Below, one piece after another: positions 47,591-58,583 of a DNA stretch of 64,000 nt. The stretch's first letter is position 1; each line of letters begins with the position of its first letter. Position numbers and translations under genes: made by a program. Source of the DNA: Phellopilus nigrolimitatus (Eukaryota > Basidiomycota > Agaricomycetes > Hymenochaetales > Hymenochaetaceae). The DNA lies in the NCBI GenBank assembly GCA_021029095.1, contig JAJOHG010000029.1:62001-126000 (forward strand). The letters are read 5' to 3'. The notes beneath the pieces were generated by a model. That model did no database searches. It saw nothing but the letters and a program-made list of their open reading frames with translations, and was not told the DNA's origin.

Positions 47591-49350
47591 ATTGCGATAC
47601 TGAGAGTTTGAATGTGAGCTTGATTAAGGTTTAGCAGTCGGATCTATTCTTCGAAGTTGAAGCTATCGGTCAGGTTGATAGATGGCCTCGATCCTCGTCG
47701 GAAGGCTTTTATAGAAATTCGAGTCACGACTGAGTATCGTTGCTCCCAAATGCTGAAACACCATTATCCATCTAGGATGCAAAGAAGCAGATATCAACTA
47801 TGAGAACGAAAACAGACGAAACACCGGCTTTAGCACGGATGATTCTTAGCACTAGTATGCACACAAGAAATGTGAGAAAAAAAAGTGGCGTCGCGGAACT
47901 GCGGGAGTAGACCTATCCGCGCACATAAGGCGGCATGGAATCCTCCGCCACCGCAATCCACGGCACACGTCGCGTACAGACGTGCCCCCACACTGCTCGC
48001 GCGCAAGAAAGGCCAGCCAGCGCGCAGAGCGTGGACAAGCCATCCCGCGTTTCCCACTGGGTGGACAGCCCTTCACAGATTGCTTTTAGCCAAACTGCGA
48101 AAAGAGAGCTGAAACATATGCGCCTGTTCTCCGAAACATTATATGTAACGATATATGCAATGCAGCAAAACGAGCAGCGGCCAGCGGGAGTTTCGAGACC
48201 ATGCCGTTCTCGTTTTCGCAGGCCGTGCTTAGAGCACGAACCGTGCAAACGATGTCGGCCGTCTGCGCAGCGGGGACACTTGGCGCCTCATTTTGACGGT
48301 GGGCGGAACACCTGCCTGAGGCGATATTCGCGATGCCCATCTTCTCGCGGCAGTGTCCGTTCATTTGCACGAACTTGAGCATATTTTCTGTCGATGAAAA
48401 CGGAGCTTGACCTAAAACACGAAAGATACTATATGGTTTGGCGATTAGCATCTTCTTCTGGCAAGTACACACTCGTTGGATCACCTTGAGAACGATGAGA
48501 CAGTATCTAGCTCCAGTGGATCACAGATTCACAGCACTTTGCAGCTCAAGGTCTTCGCACATCCACGGCATTACTGCAAAGGTCTAAATATATAGCGCAA
48601 CCGGGGTTGGGCTACCAAGTTAGAGACGATGCTGATTGAATACTGACACCCCGAGACGTCAAGAACATTTGGTCTCTTCGTTGAGATCCTAACGACGAGT
48701 GCTTTTTTCGATGCCAAGCTGGGTCGAGTCGCATGCGCTCGCGAGCAATGAAAGGCGTTGTAACTCCTATACACCTTGGAAAAACCACTTTTTCGTCTTC
48801 GCTCTAAGCAATATCGACCACGAGGAAAACGGGAGGACAATAGAAATTCCACGAGAGCGCCTAATTGAACCGCTCTCGAGCAACTAGGCGCTCGCGAGTA
48901 ACAACCATGGCGGGCATCGAGCCCCTCGTCGTAAATTGCCCAGCGCCCGTGCAGACCGTCAAGATAATCTTTACAAGGAATTGGCCACATGGCCATGTAA
49001 CCAGGAGCCCTATATTTGCAGGTACCGGCCGTTCGTTGAGTCCCCATGAGAGACGAGAGAAGCAAGTTTCCGACGCATCTCTGAATCCATTCTTCACATT
49101 GTACATCTGAGAAACACAATTAACAGACAATGCCATTCCAATAAGTAGAACGGTCCAGCCGTTATGGACGATATCTGGGAATTTCGCGCTGCACTATGAG
49201 CGACCGAACAGAGGTGCAGGGCATATAGTACACAGTCAATTAAAAGTGTGCACTCGCGTGCTCGCACTTACCATAAGAAAAGAATACGCAAAGTATAGAA
49301 TAGATGCAAAATGAATATCTCTGGCAGCTGTGTCTTGCCAGAAAGAAAGA
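47591..49350. other. Intergenic, no gene called
   Basis: The stretch holds several overlapping short frames on both strands without recognised features. Repeat R3 occupies 48700-49120. Confidence 0.4.
48700..49120. repeat. Dispersed repeat R3
   Basis: It shares with R1 the block GGAGGACAATAGAAATTCCA followed by GAGCGCCTAATTGA, and the later GCAAGTTTCCGAC and TGAATCCATTCTTCAC parts. Internal parts differ by indels. Confidence 0.6.
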
Positions 49351-49357
49351 ACAAAAA
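49351..49357 (-). terminator. RNA polymerase III terminator of tRNA-Asp
   Basis: A run of seven T on the minus strand begins 18 bases after the 3' end of the tRNA. Confidence 0.7.
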
Positions 49358-49374
49358 AATGGAATTAAAGCAGA

Positions 49375-49446
49375 CTCTCTGGCGGGGAGTCGAACCCCGC
49401 TTTCGCCCGTGACAGGGGCGTGTACTAGCCGATATACTACCAGAGA
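49375..49446 (-). tRNA. tRNA-Asp (anticodon GTC)
   Basis: A 72-nt cloverleaf folds by eye. The acceptor stem TCTCTGG pairs with CCAGAGA, followed by a G discriminator. The D stem is GTAT with GTAC, the anticodon stem is CGCCC with GGGCG around the loop CTGTCAC, and the T stem is CGGGG with CCCCG around TTCGACT. The anticodon is GTC. There is no intron. A T-run terminator follows. Confidence 0.93.
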
Positions 49447-49587
49447 ATACATTAGAAAAGAAACGTACAATAATATGTCCATAGATTGTGAATAAGCCGT
49501 GACAGTCACACAAACTTTCTCTCAGTCTTTCGCTGGCGCCGTTGTCCTCCAAAGCTACCTCCAACCCGAACATATAAAAAAACGAAC

Positions 49588-49833
49588 ATGGCCCGCCGCT
49601 CCGCACCCCCAGGCTCCGGCCCCTCGTACATGGCGCCGTCGTACGGCGGCGGCGCGCGGGGGCAGCTCGCGGACCCGCACGAGTCGTGGCTGGCGCGGAC
49701 GTACCGCGAGCAGGTCGTCGCGCCGCAGCACCTGCCGGGAAACATCAGCATCCTCGGCGCCGTTGCGCTCTTCGCGGGCGGCATCTTCGCGGTGCGCCAG
49801 TGGGGCGGGGACGTCCTGACTGTTGGGCTGTGA
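49588..49833 (+). CDS. Small tail-anchored protein, TOM6-like
   Basis: This single-exon frame encodes 81 residues. The first half is basic and Gly/Pro/Tyr-rich. The C-terminal half has PGNISILGAVALFAGGIFAVR as a single membrane segment, followed by a short end, GDVLTVGL. This arrangement fits Tom6, the small subunit that stabilises the mitochondrial outer-membrane import pore. The match is by pattern only. An ACATATAAAAAAACGAAC stretch directly before the ATG may be the promoter. Confidence 0.55.
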   Translation: MARRSAPPGSGPSYMAPSYGGGARGQLADPHESWLARTYREQVVAPQHLPGNISILGAVALFAGGIFAVRQWGGDVLTVGL

Positions 49834-50684
49834 GGAAGTGATTCGAGGAGGTGCGTGTTGATGCTTTCATTTTACTTGGAGTGCGCTGACTGACGGGCTT
49901 GCGCAGATACCGCACCACTACACATACACCTTTTCCCAACTCAAACCCACCCGCATACTTCCCAGCATCGTCGCATCTGCTCTTGTGTATTCTAGCCTAT
50001 TGCGTGCTGCAACCATAATGAAACGTACAAAGAATCTCGCCGCATCTGACTTTGTCCGCTTTTGCTTGCTGAAGTCGTTTCGGGAATTTCAATCTTTTCC
50101 GGACGGGTTCGAATATCATGGCCAAAGTCCAATCGGGACGTCGCCCCAAATCTCTCTTTGTTTCTCTGATGAGTCATATAAGAGAAGGATCGTGCACGAG
50201 TTTGCTGAGGGATGCGTAAGAAAGCGGGGTCCCTTGTAAAATAGGTATTCCTGTAAATGCGGAAATTGAAACGCTGCAGCATTTTTAGTTCATACATACG
50301 TCACAAGTTTGGGGGGACAGAACGCACATTTATTAAATGCGTTGGATTCTACTCAGTGCGTTGGATTCTACTCCGAGTCAGCCATGATATGAAATAAATG
50401 TGACCCAGCTTCGGCTTGAAAGACTCCAGTTGAGAAAGCATACAAGAGAAAAAAAAAAAAGAAAAAGAAACTACCATTAGAAAACAGTGTGCAGTTTGCA
50501 CAACAGTTCTCGCCATAAACAGTAATTTTCGAAATAGCGAGGGAGGAGTCGGCATACAAGTCTCCCTCCCAACACATTCAGCGACCAGTATCGCATGTGA
50601 TTACATTTTATATTCCTGCTTCCAGTCGAAACATCCGCGCAGTGTTCAACCTGGACTTCACTTGACGCGCAGAACAGAACAAAC
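49834..50684. other. Intergenic
   Basis: No gene is seen. A short direct duplication (GTTGGATTCTACTC repeated at about 50341 and 50360) and an A/G-rich run near 50450-50470 occur. Confidence 0.45.
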
Positions 50685-52562
50685 ATGAAGCTGTCCATCG
50701 GCGAGTCCGCCCTGCTCTCGCAGCCCTCCTCGTTCGCGAAGAAGAGGAACTACGAATTCCACGAGGTCATGGGCCGCGGCACCTTTGGCAAGGTCATCGT
50801 GAGTCCCGAGAAAAAACCATGGAAAGAGAAAGCGAACTCACGAGCCCGATAGCGCGCGACGTGGTACGTCCCCGCCGGACAGGTGCTCGTCGCCGACCAG
50901 GGCGCGTCCAAGGGCGACCGGCCAGCTACCCCGCCGGGCACCGCGCCCTCGTCCACGTCGCTCCTCGGCGGCCACACGCGCGCGCTCACGTTCGGCTCGG
51001 AGAAGGGCTCCAGCGGCATCAAGTACGACGTCGCGCTCAAGGTCATCCCCAAGAAGAAGGTCAAGGGCAACGAGGAGGCCGTCTGGGGCGAGATGGAGGT
51101 CCTGCGCGGGCTCAACCACCCGAACATTGTGCGTGCTCACTTTTTCTCTGTTCCGCGGACGAGCTGATTGGTGACATGCGTGCGCGGGAAAGGTCAAGTT
51201 CTACGAGTGGTTCGAGTCGCGCGAGAAGTACTACCTGTCGTTCGAGCTTGCCGTCGGCGGCGAGCTCTTCGAGCGCATCTGCCAGCAGGGCAAGTTCACG
51301 GAGGCCAACGCCATCCAGGTCGTCCGGTGACTCCCGTTCTCTCCGTTTCCGTTTCCGCGCGCCGCGCGCCCGCACAAGCTAACCCCTCCCTTCAGCTCGA
51401 TCCTGAGCGGCGTCAAGTACCTGCACGACCACGACATCGTGCACCGCGACCTCAAGTGCGTGTCCAAAAACATTGCTCATTTATTCTCTCCTTATGTACT
51501 CAACGCATTTGCTTTCCTTGGAAACGGCAGGCCCGAGAACATCCTCTACCGCACGAAAGATGCCGCGTCCGACATCGTCATCGCGGACTTCGGCATGTGA
51601 GCCGTCTGCCCTGCCTCCCCCTGTGCGCCCCGCCTCACCCCCGCCAGCGCAAAGCACCTGCACTCGCCCGACGAGCAGCTCTTCTCCGTCGCGGGCTCGT
51701 TCGGGTACGTCGCGCCCGAGGTGCTCACGAAGACCGGCCACTCGAAGAAGGTCGACACCTGGTCCACGGGGTGCGTGCGCCATTCCTTCCTTCCCTCCTT
51801 CCTTCCCTCCTCCTCTCTTCTCCTCTCGGCTGCATGTATGCTGACGGCGCGCGCACAGGATCATCACGTACGTCATGCTCTGCGGCTACTCGCCCTTCCG
51901 CTCGGAGGACCCCGCGGACCTCATCCGCGAGACCGCCGAGTGCAAGCTCACGTTCCACGAGCGCTACTGGAAGAACATCTCCGCGCCCGCGAAGCACTTC
52001 GTCGGCGCGCTCGTCTGCGCGGACCCCGCCGCGCGCCTCTCCGCCGCCCAGGCGCTCGCGCACCCCGTGCGTCTCCCTCCCTCCTTCCTTCTCCCACTTC
52101 TCCCCCTTCTCCCCCTTCTCCCCATTCGTGCTAACCGACCGGCCGAAACCAGTGGCTCACCTCGCACGCCCCCGCAGAGGAGCACGACCTCGCGGGCCTG
52201 CGCGAGCACTTCGACCCGAAGGCACGCTGGCGCTCCGCTATCCACGGCGCGATCGCGCTCGGCCGCCTGTGCCGCGCGGGCACGGAGCGCTCCGGGCGCC
52301 GCGCTGGCGCCGCCGCGGGGGACGGCGAGGACGAGGACGGGCATAGCGGCGACGAGGACGGGCATAGTGGCGACGAGAGCTACGGCTGGCGCACGCCCAC
52401 GCCTGGCACCCCAGGCGACGGCGGCGGCGGCGGCGGCGGGGCGCGGACGAGGAGAACGAGAACGTGCGCGTGCACCCGCCGCACGCCGCGCAGGAGCTAC
52501 GGCGCGAGGACGAGATCGCGCACGCGGCACTGGCGGCCGCCGTACGTCGTGCTCGATTTTGA
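50685..52562 (+). CDS. Calcium/calmodulin-dependent protein kinase (CaMK)
   Basis: The start at 50685 opens a kinase with the first exon to 50798 and later exons separated by short GT...AG introns. Landmarks are [12 protein letters not shown], then a Ser/Thr/Gly-rich insert before [97 protein letters not shown] and [21 protein letters not shown]. The last exon starts [13 protein letters not shown] and continues into an acidic Asp/Gly/His repeat and a GGC run. In the straight frame the sequence after that run becomes Arg/Thr-rich. A frame change there gives a more protein-like acidic tail ending at 52562. The C-terminus is therefore unsettled: 52562 assumes the frame change. Confidence 0.85.
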
Positions 52563-52695
52563 CAAAAACGGGATCCGAGAAGGGCGGCGGCACAGTGTAC
52601 AAGGTGCGTATTCGTATGAAATTTCTCCTGTGCCCCGTCGCGTACCGTCGCGCGCCGCTTGCCGCTTGCCGTTTCCCAGCAGCGCGCGCGCGGGC

Positions 52696-52806
52696 CGTGT
52701 CAAATGTAACCACATTGTCGACAACAGACACAACGAGACCGGTCTCATCAGCATTCTGACTAGACATGACCTTGACATGGTCTCCAAGCTTGAAGCGCTT
52801 TTGAAC
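52696..52806 (-). pseudogene. Spt5 remnant, downstream piece (KOW region)
   Basis: On the minus strand, KRFKLGDHVKVM, then NADETGLVVSVVDNVVTFD, is the KOW segment of the transcription elongation factor Spt5. It directly continues the piece at 57385-57838 once the intervening element is removed. Homology stops at 52696 next to a GC-alternating run. Confidence 0.8.
52799..52806. repeat. Target-site duplication, left
   Basis: TTTTGAAC here is repeated exactly at 57377-57384. It fits the nTnnnnAn preference of hAT transposases. Confidence 0.8.
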
Positions 52807-53482
52807 ACTGGTACCAGCTGCCTGATTGATTCAAGGTCAGCGAACGCTCTCGGTGACATGTTGCATCAATCTCAGCAAATGCTGAGCGTTTGAGTATTCT
52901 GTTTTCAGCATTGCTACCAGTATCAAACTAAGGTTAATAAGCTAGTATTAGAGCTGCAAATAGGTTTAATTGGTATTTTTGTTATTGTATCCCATTTAAA
53001 GTAGTTTATAAAGATTTTCATATCAATAGCTGTCGGAACAGTATTCTTATCATGTGATCATCAAACGACGATCTTCCGTCATCATGATCTTCAGGTGATC
53101 ATTTTGTACCTTACAGGGCTTGATTTGTCAGAAATTTAGTATTATTATTCCTATTTATTTATTTATTTACAGAATAAATCCCCGCCCGCTGCGCGCGCTC
53201 CCCCCAATGCGCAAAAGCGCCCAGCTGCAATGCACACCTGTACGCTGGTTACCCCGTAGTGGCGGGCGTGCCCGTAGGCTCGCCCTGGCGCCGGCGCGCA
53301 TAATGGCGTCCCAGGACGCTCAAATGTATCATTAATAGTAATTTATTGTTCATTTACAAAAAAAAAAAGCCCCCGCACTTCCCCTCCGCCATGCACACAT
53401 ACGCACCAGCCCCTACTTGCACGTAGCTTACCCTGGCGCCTGCACGCGTTATGGCGCCTCCAGACAGGCTGGCGTCCCTGTA

Positions 53483-53640
53483 CGCTCGTCCAGCGCGCTA
53501 CCTAGCACACCTTCGCGCTCGTCCCGCGCGCTGCCCGACGCACCTCTGCTCTCGCATCCCGTACGCCGCCCGACGCGTCTTCGCACTCGCGTTCCGTGCC
53601 CTGCCCGGCGCGCCTTCGCGCTCGCGTCCCGCGCGGTCGG
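53483..53640. repeat. GC-rich degenerate tandem repeat
   Basis: Units of about 35 bp around CGCGCTGCCCGACGC and CTTCGCGCTCGCGTCCC recur with variation. They occur inside the hAT-like element. Confidence 0.5.
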
Positions 53641-53739
53641 GAGGTGTTTCGAGTGAGGATCGGTCAAAGCGAAAGAAGGTATGAATAAACAGCTGGAATT
53701 CGACGCGATCGGAAAGCAGATTTTCGCGGCGGCAGCGTC

Positions 53740-54400
53740 GTCAGCATCTACGATAATAGGGTCCTTTTGCCGTCCTTGTAACGCACATGAGGAGTGTGGG
53801 GCACGGTTGCGGCGGCCTTCGCGCGAACGGACACGGACAACCGTGAGATAAGAGGTCAGTACTTTGAAAGAGAAGAAAGAGGAAAAGAGACGTACCGTGC
53901 GAGTAGATGACGCACAGGCTATCTTGACGTACCGAGAGGCAGTTAGCCGGCACATCTCGCTAGCGGCAGCACCGGCAGCAGCTGCGACGGCCAAGTCGGC
54001 CTTTTTACCGTCCTTGTAACGCATATGAGGGAGTGGAGCACGGTTGCGGCGGCCTTCGCGCATCAATTGAGGACCAAGGAGTCAGCATAAAAAAGAGAAT
54101 GAAAGAGATATGAGGCTCACCGTGCGAGTGGATGGCAAATGATATGCAGTAGGCGATCTTGAGGTACAGTTTCAAGATCACGTATTCTGCTCAAACAATC
54201 AGGGGGATAAGAGTCCTCGAAACTCGAAATGAAGTTTTAGCTTACCCTGGTAGACTGATGCCTCGGAGATGTCACGGACAGCGGCGGACTCGGCCATGAT
54301 GCGCACGGTGAAGCGCTTGATGGCTTTGTCCTTGGGCACACAGCGCGAGCAGTTCGAGCAACGCAGTGGCCCGGCGTGGAGACTAGCAAAAGGCCCGAGG
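53740..54400 (-). pseudogene. Ribosomal protein eS26 fragment with duplicated last exons
   Basis: On the minus strand one exon (to the GTAAG at 54245) reads [19 protein letters not shown] and [14 protein letters not shown], the core of eS26. The next exon gives KLYLKIAYCISFAIHSH; the second Cys of the zinc ribbon is Phe here. REGRRNRAP and YKDGKK then follow. A second, more decayed copy of the last two exons follows at about 53740-53960, with VRVRSREGRRNRAP and then a frameshift. The 5' part of the gene is missing. It is a dead, internally duplicated fragment of a normally essential 40S subunit gene. Confidence 0.8.
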
Positions 54401-54433
54401 AACGAAGACTAGAAACACAGAGGTATGAACAGA

Positions 54434-54475
54434 GACGATGAGCACGATGAGCACGACGAGCACGACGAGCATGAT
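54434..54475. repeat. 9-bp minisatellite
   Basis: GAGCACGAY-type units repeat about four times. The same motif occurs in the hairpin at 63763-63797. Confidence 0.6.
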
Positions 54476-56210
54476 GATGTCGAGACGACGAGCACGAAAT
54501 TCAACATGTCACGGGTGACTTACCGAAATAGGTCGTCACTTTCGTCTAAATAAGGTATGTTTTGGATCAGCAGCGATTGATGGGCTCGCCGCAGCTACAA
54601 AACATTGCTGTAGCGCAGCAGCATCTTAATTATAAATTACCAAAAAATCACTTTATAATTATAGCTCATATAACCTTGCTTTTAAGAAGAAATTGGATAT
54701 CCCCAAATGCCATAAACTGAGTTATTAACCTAGCAGTGCAAATATCGGTTTTTCCTCAGTGTTGCCTTTGTAGTGCTATATACAGAGTACCCGAACCAAT
54801 GTAAGTATTTAGTCTAGGTTTCTAGTATATATTTCTTCGTTATTGGAAAGTTTAAGCACCTGAGAAAATCTACATCTTGTGTATAATAGCTTACAGTACA
54901 TGATACTCTGTATGCAGCAGTTTCGGGTCTGATTGATTTGTTCTACCTCAAAAAAAGCACCTAACCACCCAGATGTTATACATACAGGCTTATATACTTT
55001 ACTGATATCATATAAAAAAGTCCTGAGCTGTCTAAAAGTTGGGCAGCTACACTGGAAAGCAAAGATGCTGCAAAAGACTGTTTTGCAAGCTGTAGCAAAT
55101 TCTGGATATTTTATGAGCACACAAAAAATATTTTATTGGTAGCTTGAAGCACTTTGAATACACCCAATGCCCCCCATATTTTTTGTTTTGAGGTTGCCTA
55201 TGAAAGTATCAGATGTGAAGGCTTCGAACCAGTAAGCCGGGATGACTTACAAGAAAAGCAAACCGATCTTCAGCTTTGAAGGTACCTGTTTCCTAGATCT
55301 ATATATTATAGCCTCTCAATCAATAATCAAAGTACATTAAAGGTTCTTAAACATGCTGAAGACATATGACACGAAATTTAAGCCCATTCTGCCCAGCCGA
55401 TCGAGGTTGAAAATTGTTTTGGTGAAAAGTAACACAAATCCCTAATGTACATTAACTAAATGCTCTATCCATTAACATCGCGTGCGAACTAGTCGATCTA
55501 ACTTTTTATAAGAATAAAAAATTACTATCTAAATGTAACCACGCGACGACAAGCCAATCCATTGCGTCGTTGAATTGTAAAAAGCGAAATAGTTGTGCGC
55601 TAACGGGAGCGCTTACGAGCGCTTGCGCGGTTCGCTACAACATTCGCACGGTTGAACATGCGTGCCAGTCGCTAACACAGCTGTCGACGACGACTGGACA
55701 CGGATTCACCAACTTCCCCGCGACGAACTACTAACCTGCCTGCAGCCTGCCTGTCGCGCCGGAGCCCGTGCAGCACAAGACACTTCACTCTGCACCTGCT
55801 CGGGCGTGCAGCGACGACGGCAGCGACGTCTAGCGCACCGGCACAAGGCTCAACGGCCGCCTTCCCGCACCAGCCGCACCCGGGCTGACGGTTCTCATGC
55901 GGCCCGCCAGTATCCCATGACTGGGTGTGTGTATGGGCGAAGGCATGTGAACTCCCATCTGGCGATGATGGTAGCACGGACGAAGACTTCGCGCCGAGCA
56001 CGGGAGGACGCAATGCAGCAGAAAGCACGAGCACCAGGCCCGAGGATAAGGTTGCGAAGACGACGACATACTATGCGGGCTCCTGGGACAGGGTACGTGT
56101 CCTTCACACTTTTCTGTCTTTTCTATTATTCTACTCTAGTTTGGGCTGGGCCGACGCGTGTCTCATACAAGACAGCACGATCCGCACGCACTTCCTGCAG
56201 CCCTAGCAGG

Positions 56211-56565
56211 CGACGCTCACCAACTCAATCGCGGTCGGGCTCAAGGCGCGGCAGGCGGTCTCCGCGTCGCGGCTCAAACTCGACTCGGCGAAGCGGCGAA
56301 GCAGGCGTTTAAGACCGCGGGTCCCGCGAGGCAGGAACAATCGCGGCTCGAAGTCGAGAACGCCGAGGACGACCTCGTGCAGAAGACGGAGGTCGCGATC
56401 ACACTCATGAAGACCGTCCTTGAGAACGTGCGTACAAGCTCGGTTCAATCGTGATACGTCCTCGTGCTCAATGGCATACTAAATATGTTTTATTGCAGTA
56501 TTGAAAAACCTGAACGAGCTCGTCAAAGCTCAACTCGCCTACCACGCGTCCGCTGTAGAGGCGCG
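56211..56565 (+). pseudogene. BAR-domain protein fragment (Gvp36-like)
   Basis: Three pieces in shifting frames match fungal BAR-domain proteins. They are TNSIAVGLKARQAVSASRLK, then KQAFKTAG...QSRLEVENAEDDLVQKTEV with ITLMKTVLEN, and after an intron-like gap KNLNELVKAQLAYHASAVEA. A frameshift lies between the first two pieces, and the sequence decays after the last. It is carried inside the hAT-like element. Confidence 0.75.
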
Positions 56566-57376
56566 CCCCTCCGCCTCCCTTTCACCAGCAAGAGGGCCCG
56601 CACGCCAGGACGATCGACTACGCGAGGATGAAGGGGGTGGCGGAGGACTGCGCACTGAGCAAGCGGCGCTGGCAGCGAGCGCGGCGAGCGGAACAAACGC
56701 TCGCGCGGTGAGGACCCGAAGAACTGAATCCGAACAGCGAGCATGCCGGCGACAAAGGCGGCGCTGCGCTGTGCACTATCAACGAGGCGAGCCTGGGGTT
56801 GCGAGCGCGACAATACGCGTCATTGCGTTTCGCTGCCCGACGACCGGCGCGTTGTCCCCTCTATATATATATTCAATAATAGGTGTATTTACTAGTACAA
56901 TATAATATCATATCATATCATTTTTCTCTGTAATAAATATAAAAATAGACGGTAAAGGGTCCTGCATAGTTCGAGGCCGGAATGACTTGTATGCTGCGAA
57001 AACGACAGTACGTAACCATCAATCAATACTGATAGTTTTTACAAGCAATCAATATGTTAATCCTCAAATTGATGTGCCTCCCGAAGAAACAAATCCTGCT
57101 TTCTTCTTTTTGACATTCTTCCATCAATTATTGCTGCATCTAAATGATGCAGCTGCTCGGGATAATTAATGCAATATTATTAAAAATTTCCAACCTAATA
57201 TGTCCCTTTTCAAGCAAAATTTTGCCCCAGATTTGAATTTTCATTCAGAGCAGCGTTGCTGATCTATTTTTTCTCAAGCAAACGCTGACATTGATGCAAC
57301 ATGGCCATATAAGCAACGCTGCATTTCATTGAATGAAACTGCTGAGGTTTATTGAATGAATGAGCTGGGAGGACTG

Positions 57377-57384
57377 TTTTGAAC
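57377..57384. repeat. Target-site duplication, right
   Basis: TTTTGAAC is identical to 52799-52806. Confidence 0.8.
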
Positions 57385-57838
57385 GCTGCGAGCTGGGACG
57401 TCAACCTTTTGGCCGTCAATGTCCACACCGACGGCTCTCATAGTGACGACGTCGTTCGCGATATAGACTCGACTACACCGCGCACACCCGTTTGCTCGCC
57501 CTCGAAGACCTCGACGTGATCTCCTGGCTGCAAGACCTGGATAGCCTCCTTCTATGCTGACTCGGCGACGATGGACAGGTCTACGTTCGCCTCGTTCTCC
57601 GCGCCGTCCTCCTGCCTTGTGAACTTCATGATCTCGTTCGACTCAGTGCCGAGAGTTTGAAGTCCTTTTCGATGTATCCGTCTTTGAAGGTGTCGTTATT
57701 GACGACGTACACCTGATTGCGCTTCGCGACTGCTCGCCGACGGTGTGCCTCAACGACTTCCTCGTAGTTGAAGAAATGCTGAGGTGGGCGAGAGACCGAA
57801 AACCCCCCGGTGCCCTTCAGCTTCCTCTTCTTCCCATG
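57385..57838 (-). pseudogene. Spt5 remnant, upstream piece
   Basis: Minus-strand reading gives KRKLKGTGGFSVSRPPQHFF, then NQVYVVNNDTFKDGYIEKDF, NVDLSIVAESA, LQPGDHVEVFEGEQTGVRG and DIDGQKVDVPA, all in Spt5 order. A TAG (57552-57554), a frameshift after KDFKLSAL and another near the DVVTMRAV strand kill it. No introns are visible in this stretch. The break at its 3' end is the insertion point of the hAT-like element. Confidence 0.85.
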
Positions 57839-58536
57839 CCTGTGCGCTGTCCAGTAGAGCCGCGTGATGCGTTCGTCGCGCAGCATTTCTTGTGTAGTTA
57901 GTGTATGTAGTATTGAATAAACACACTTAGTTACTATCAGACAACGTCGGAAAATAAGATATGAAAGATATGAACATTGCGCGCGATCGAGATGATTACT
58001 ATCAGACAACACTGGAAAGATAGATACGAGTAAGATAGAATAGAAAAAAAAAAGGATTCAAATTGGTGTTTGCACGGGTGCGCCGCGAAAGCACAATACA
58101 TCACTTCTCGCTGCAGTCCGTACGCTGGTCGAGTCCGAGAACGCGAGAGAGCCGGAAAGGCTTTAATCCAAAACCAATTGTATATTCTTGAAGTCACTAT
58201 TGTACATTACACACAGACTCGCGCCGACTTGCGCAAGTTGGAGTCGAGACGAGCAAGCCTTCGTCTTCGCAGCAACACAGGCTCCGGGTGCCAGAACTGA
58301 AGTCCCGTACGTCCAAATCACCGACTCGCGGCCAGCAGCGCAAAGCCCAGAAGACGGATTCCAATAAATAGTAGAGTGCACTAGTTTTACAGGTAGGAGA
58401 TGCAGCTGTGCAGTAAGACGTGAGCGAGCGAATATGTAGATTCACCGCCAGCCACATTTGCACACTGCGCGCCGCTCCGTGGATTTGCGCTCGAAACATC
58501 AAGTCTGCCCTGAGCCAACTCTTGAGCTCGGCCGCC

Positions 58537-58583
58537 ATGGTCTCTAAAATTCCCATCGTCAAGAAGCGCACGAAACACTTCAA
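58537..58583 (+). pseudogene. Ribosomal protein eL32, exon 1 only
   Basis: MVSKIPIVKKRTKHFK followed by a GTGCGT donor matches the start of eL32 and its usual first splice site. The Kozak context (GCCGCCATGG) is kept. No later exon (RHQSDRY region) was found downstream. Confidence 0.72.

Larger units (their letters stand above)
52807..57376. mobile_element. hAT-like non-autonomous element carrying host gene fragments
   Basis: The element is 4570 bp between perfect 8-bp duplications and splits an Spt5 remnant at one codon position. Its ends are imperfect inverted repeats. Both read inward through CCAGCT, ATTGATTCAA or ATTCATTCAA, a TCAGC motif, then CATGTTGCATCAAT followed by TCAGC (52857-52876 on plus and 57284-57303 on minus). 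The right end starts CAG, as hAT ends do; the left end seems to lack one base. No transposase is recognised inside. Instead it carries an eS26 fragment with a duplicated exon, GC-rich degenerate repeats, an AT-rich segment (about 54590-55560) and a BAR-domain gene fragment. The AT-rich segment could be a further nested insertion. Confidence 0.72.

Noticed and set aside
54809..55120. Transposase of the hAT-like element in the AT-rich segment
   Set aside because: The 103-codon frame has no hAT dimerisation or DDE motifs that I can see.
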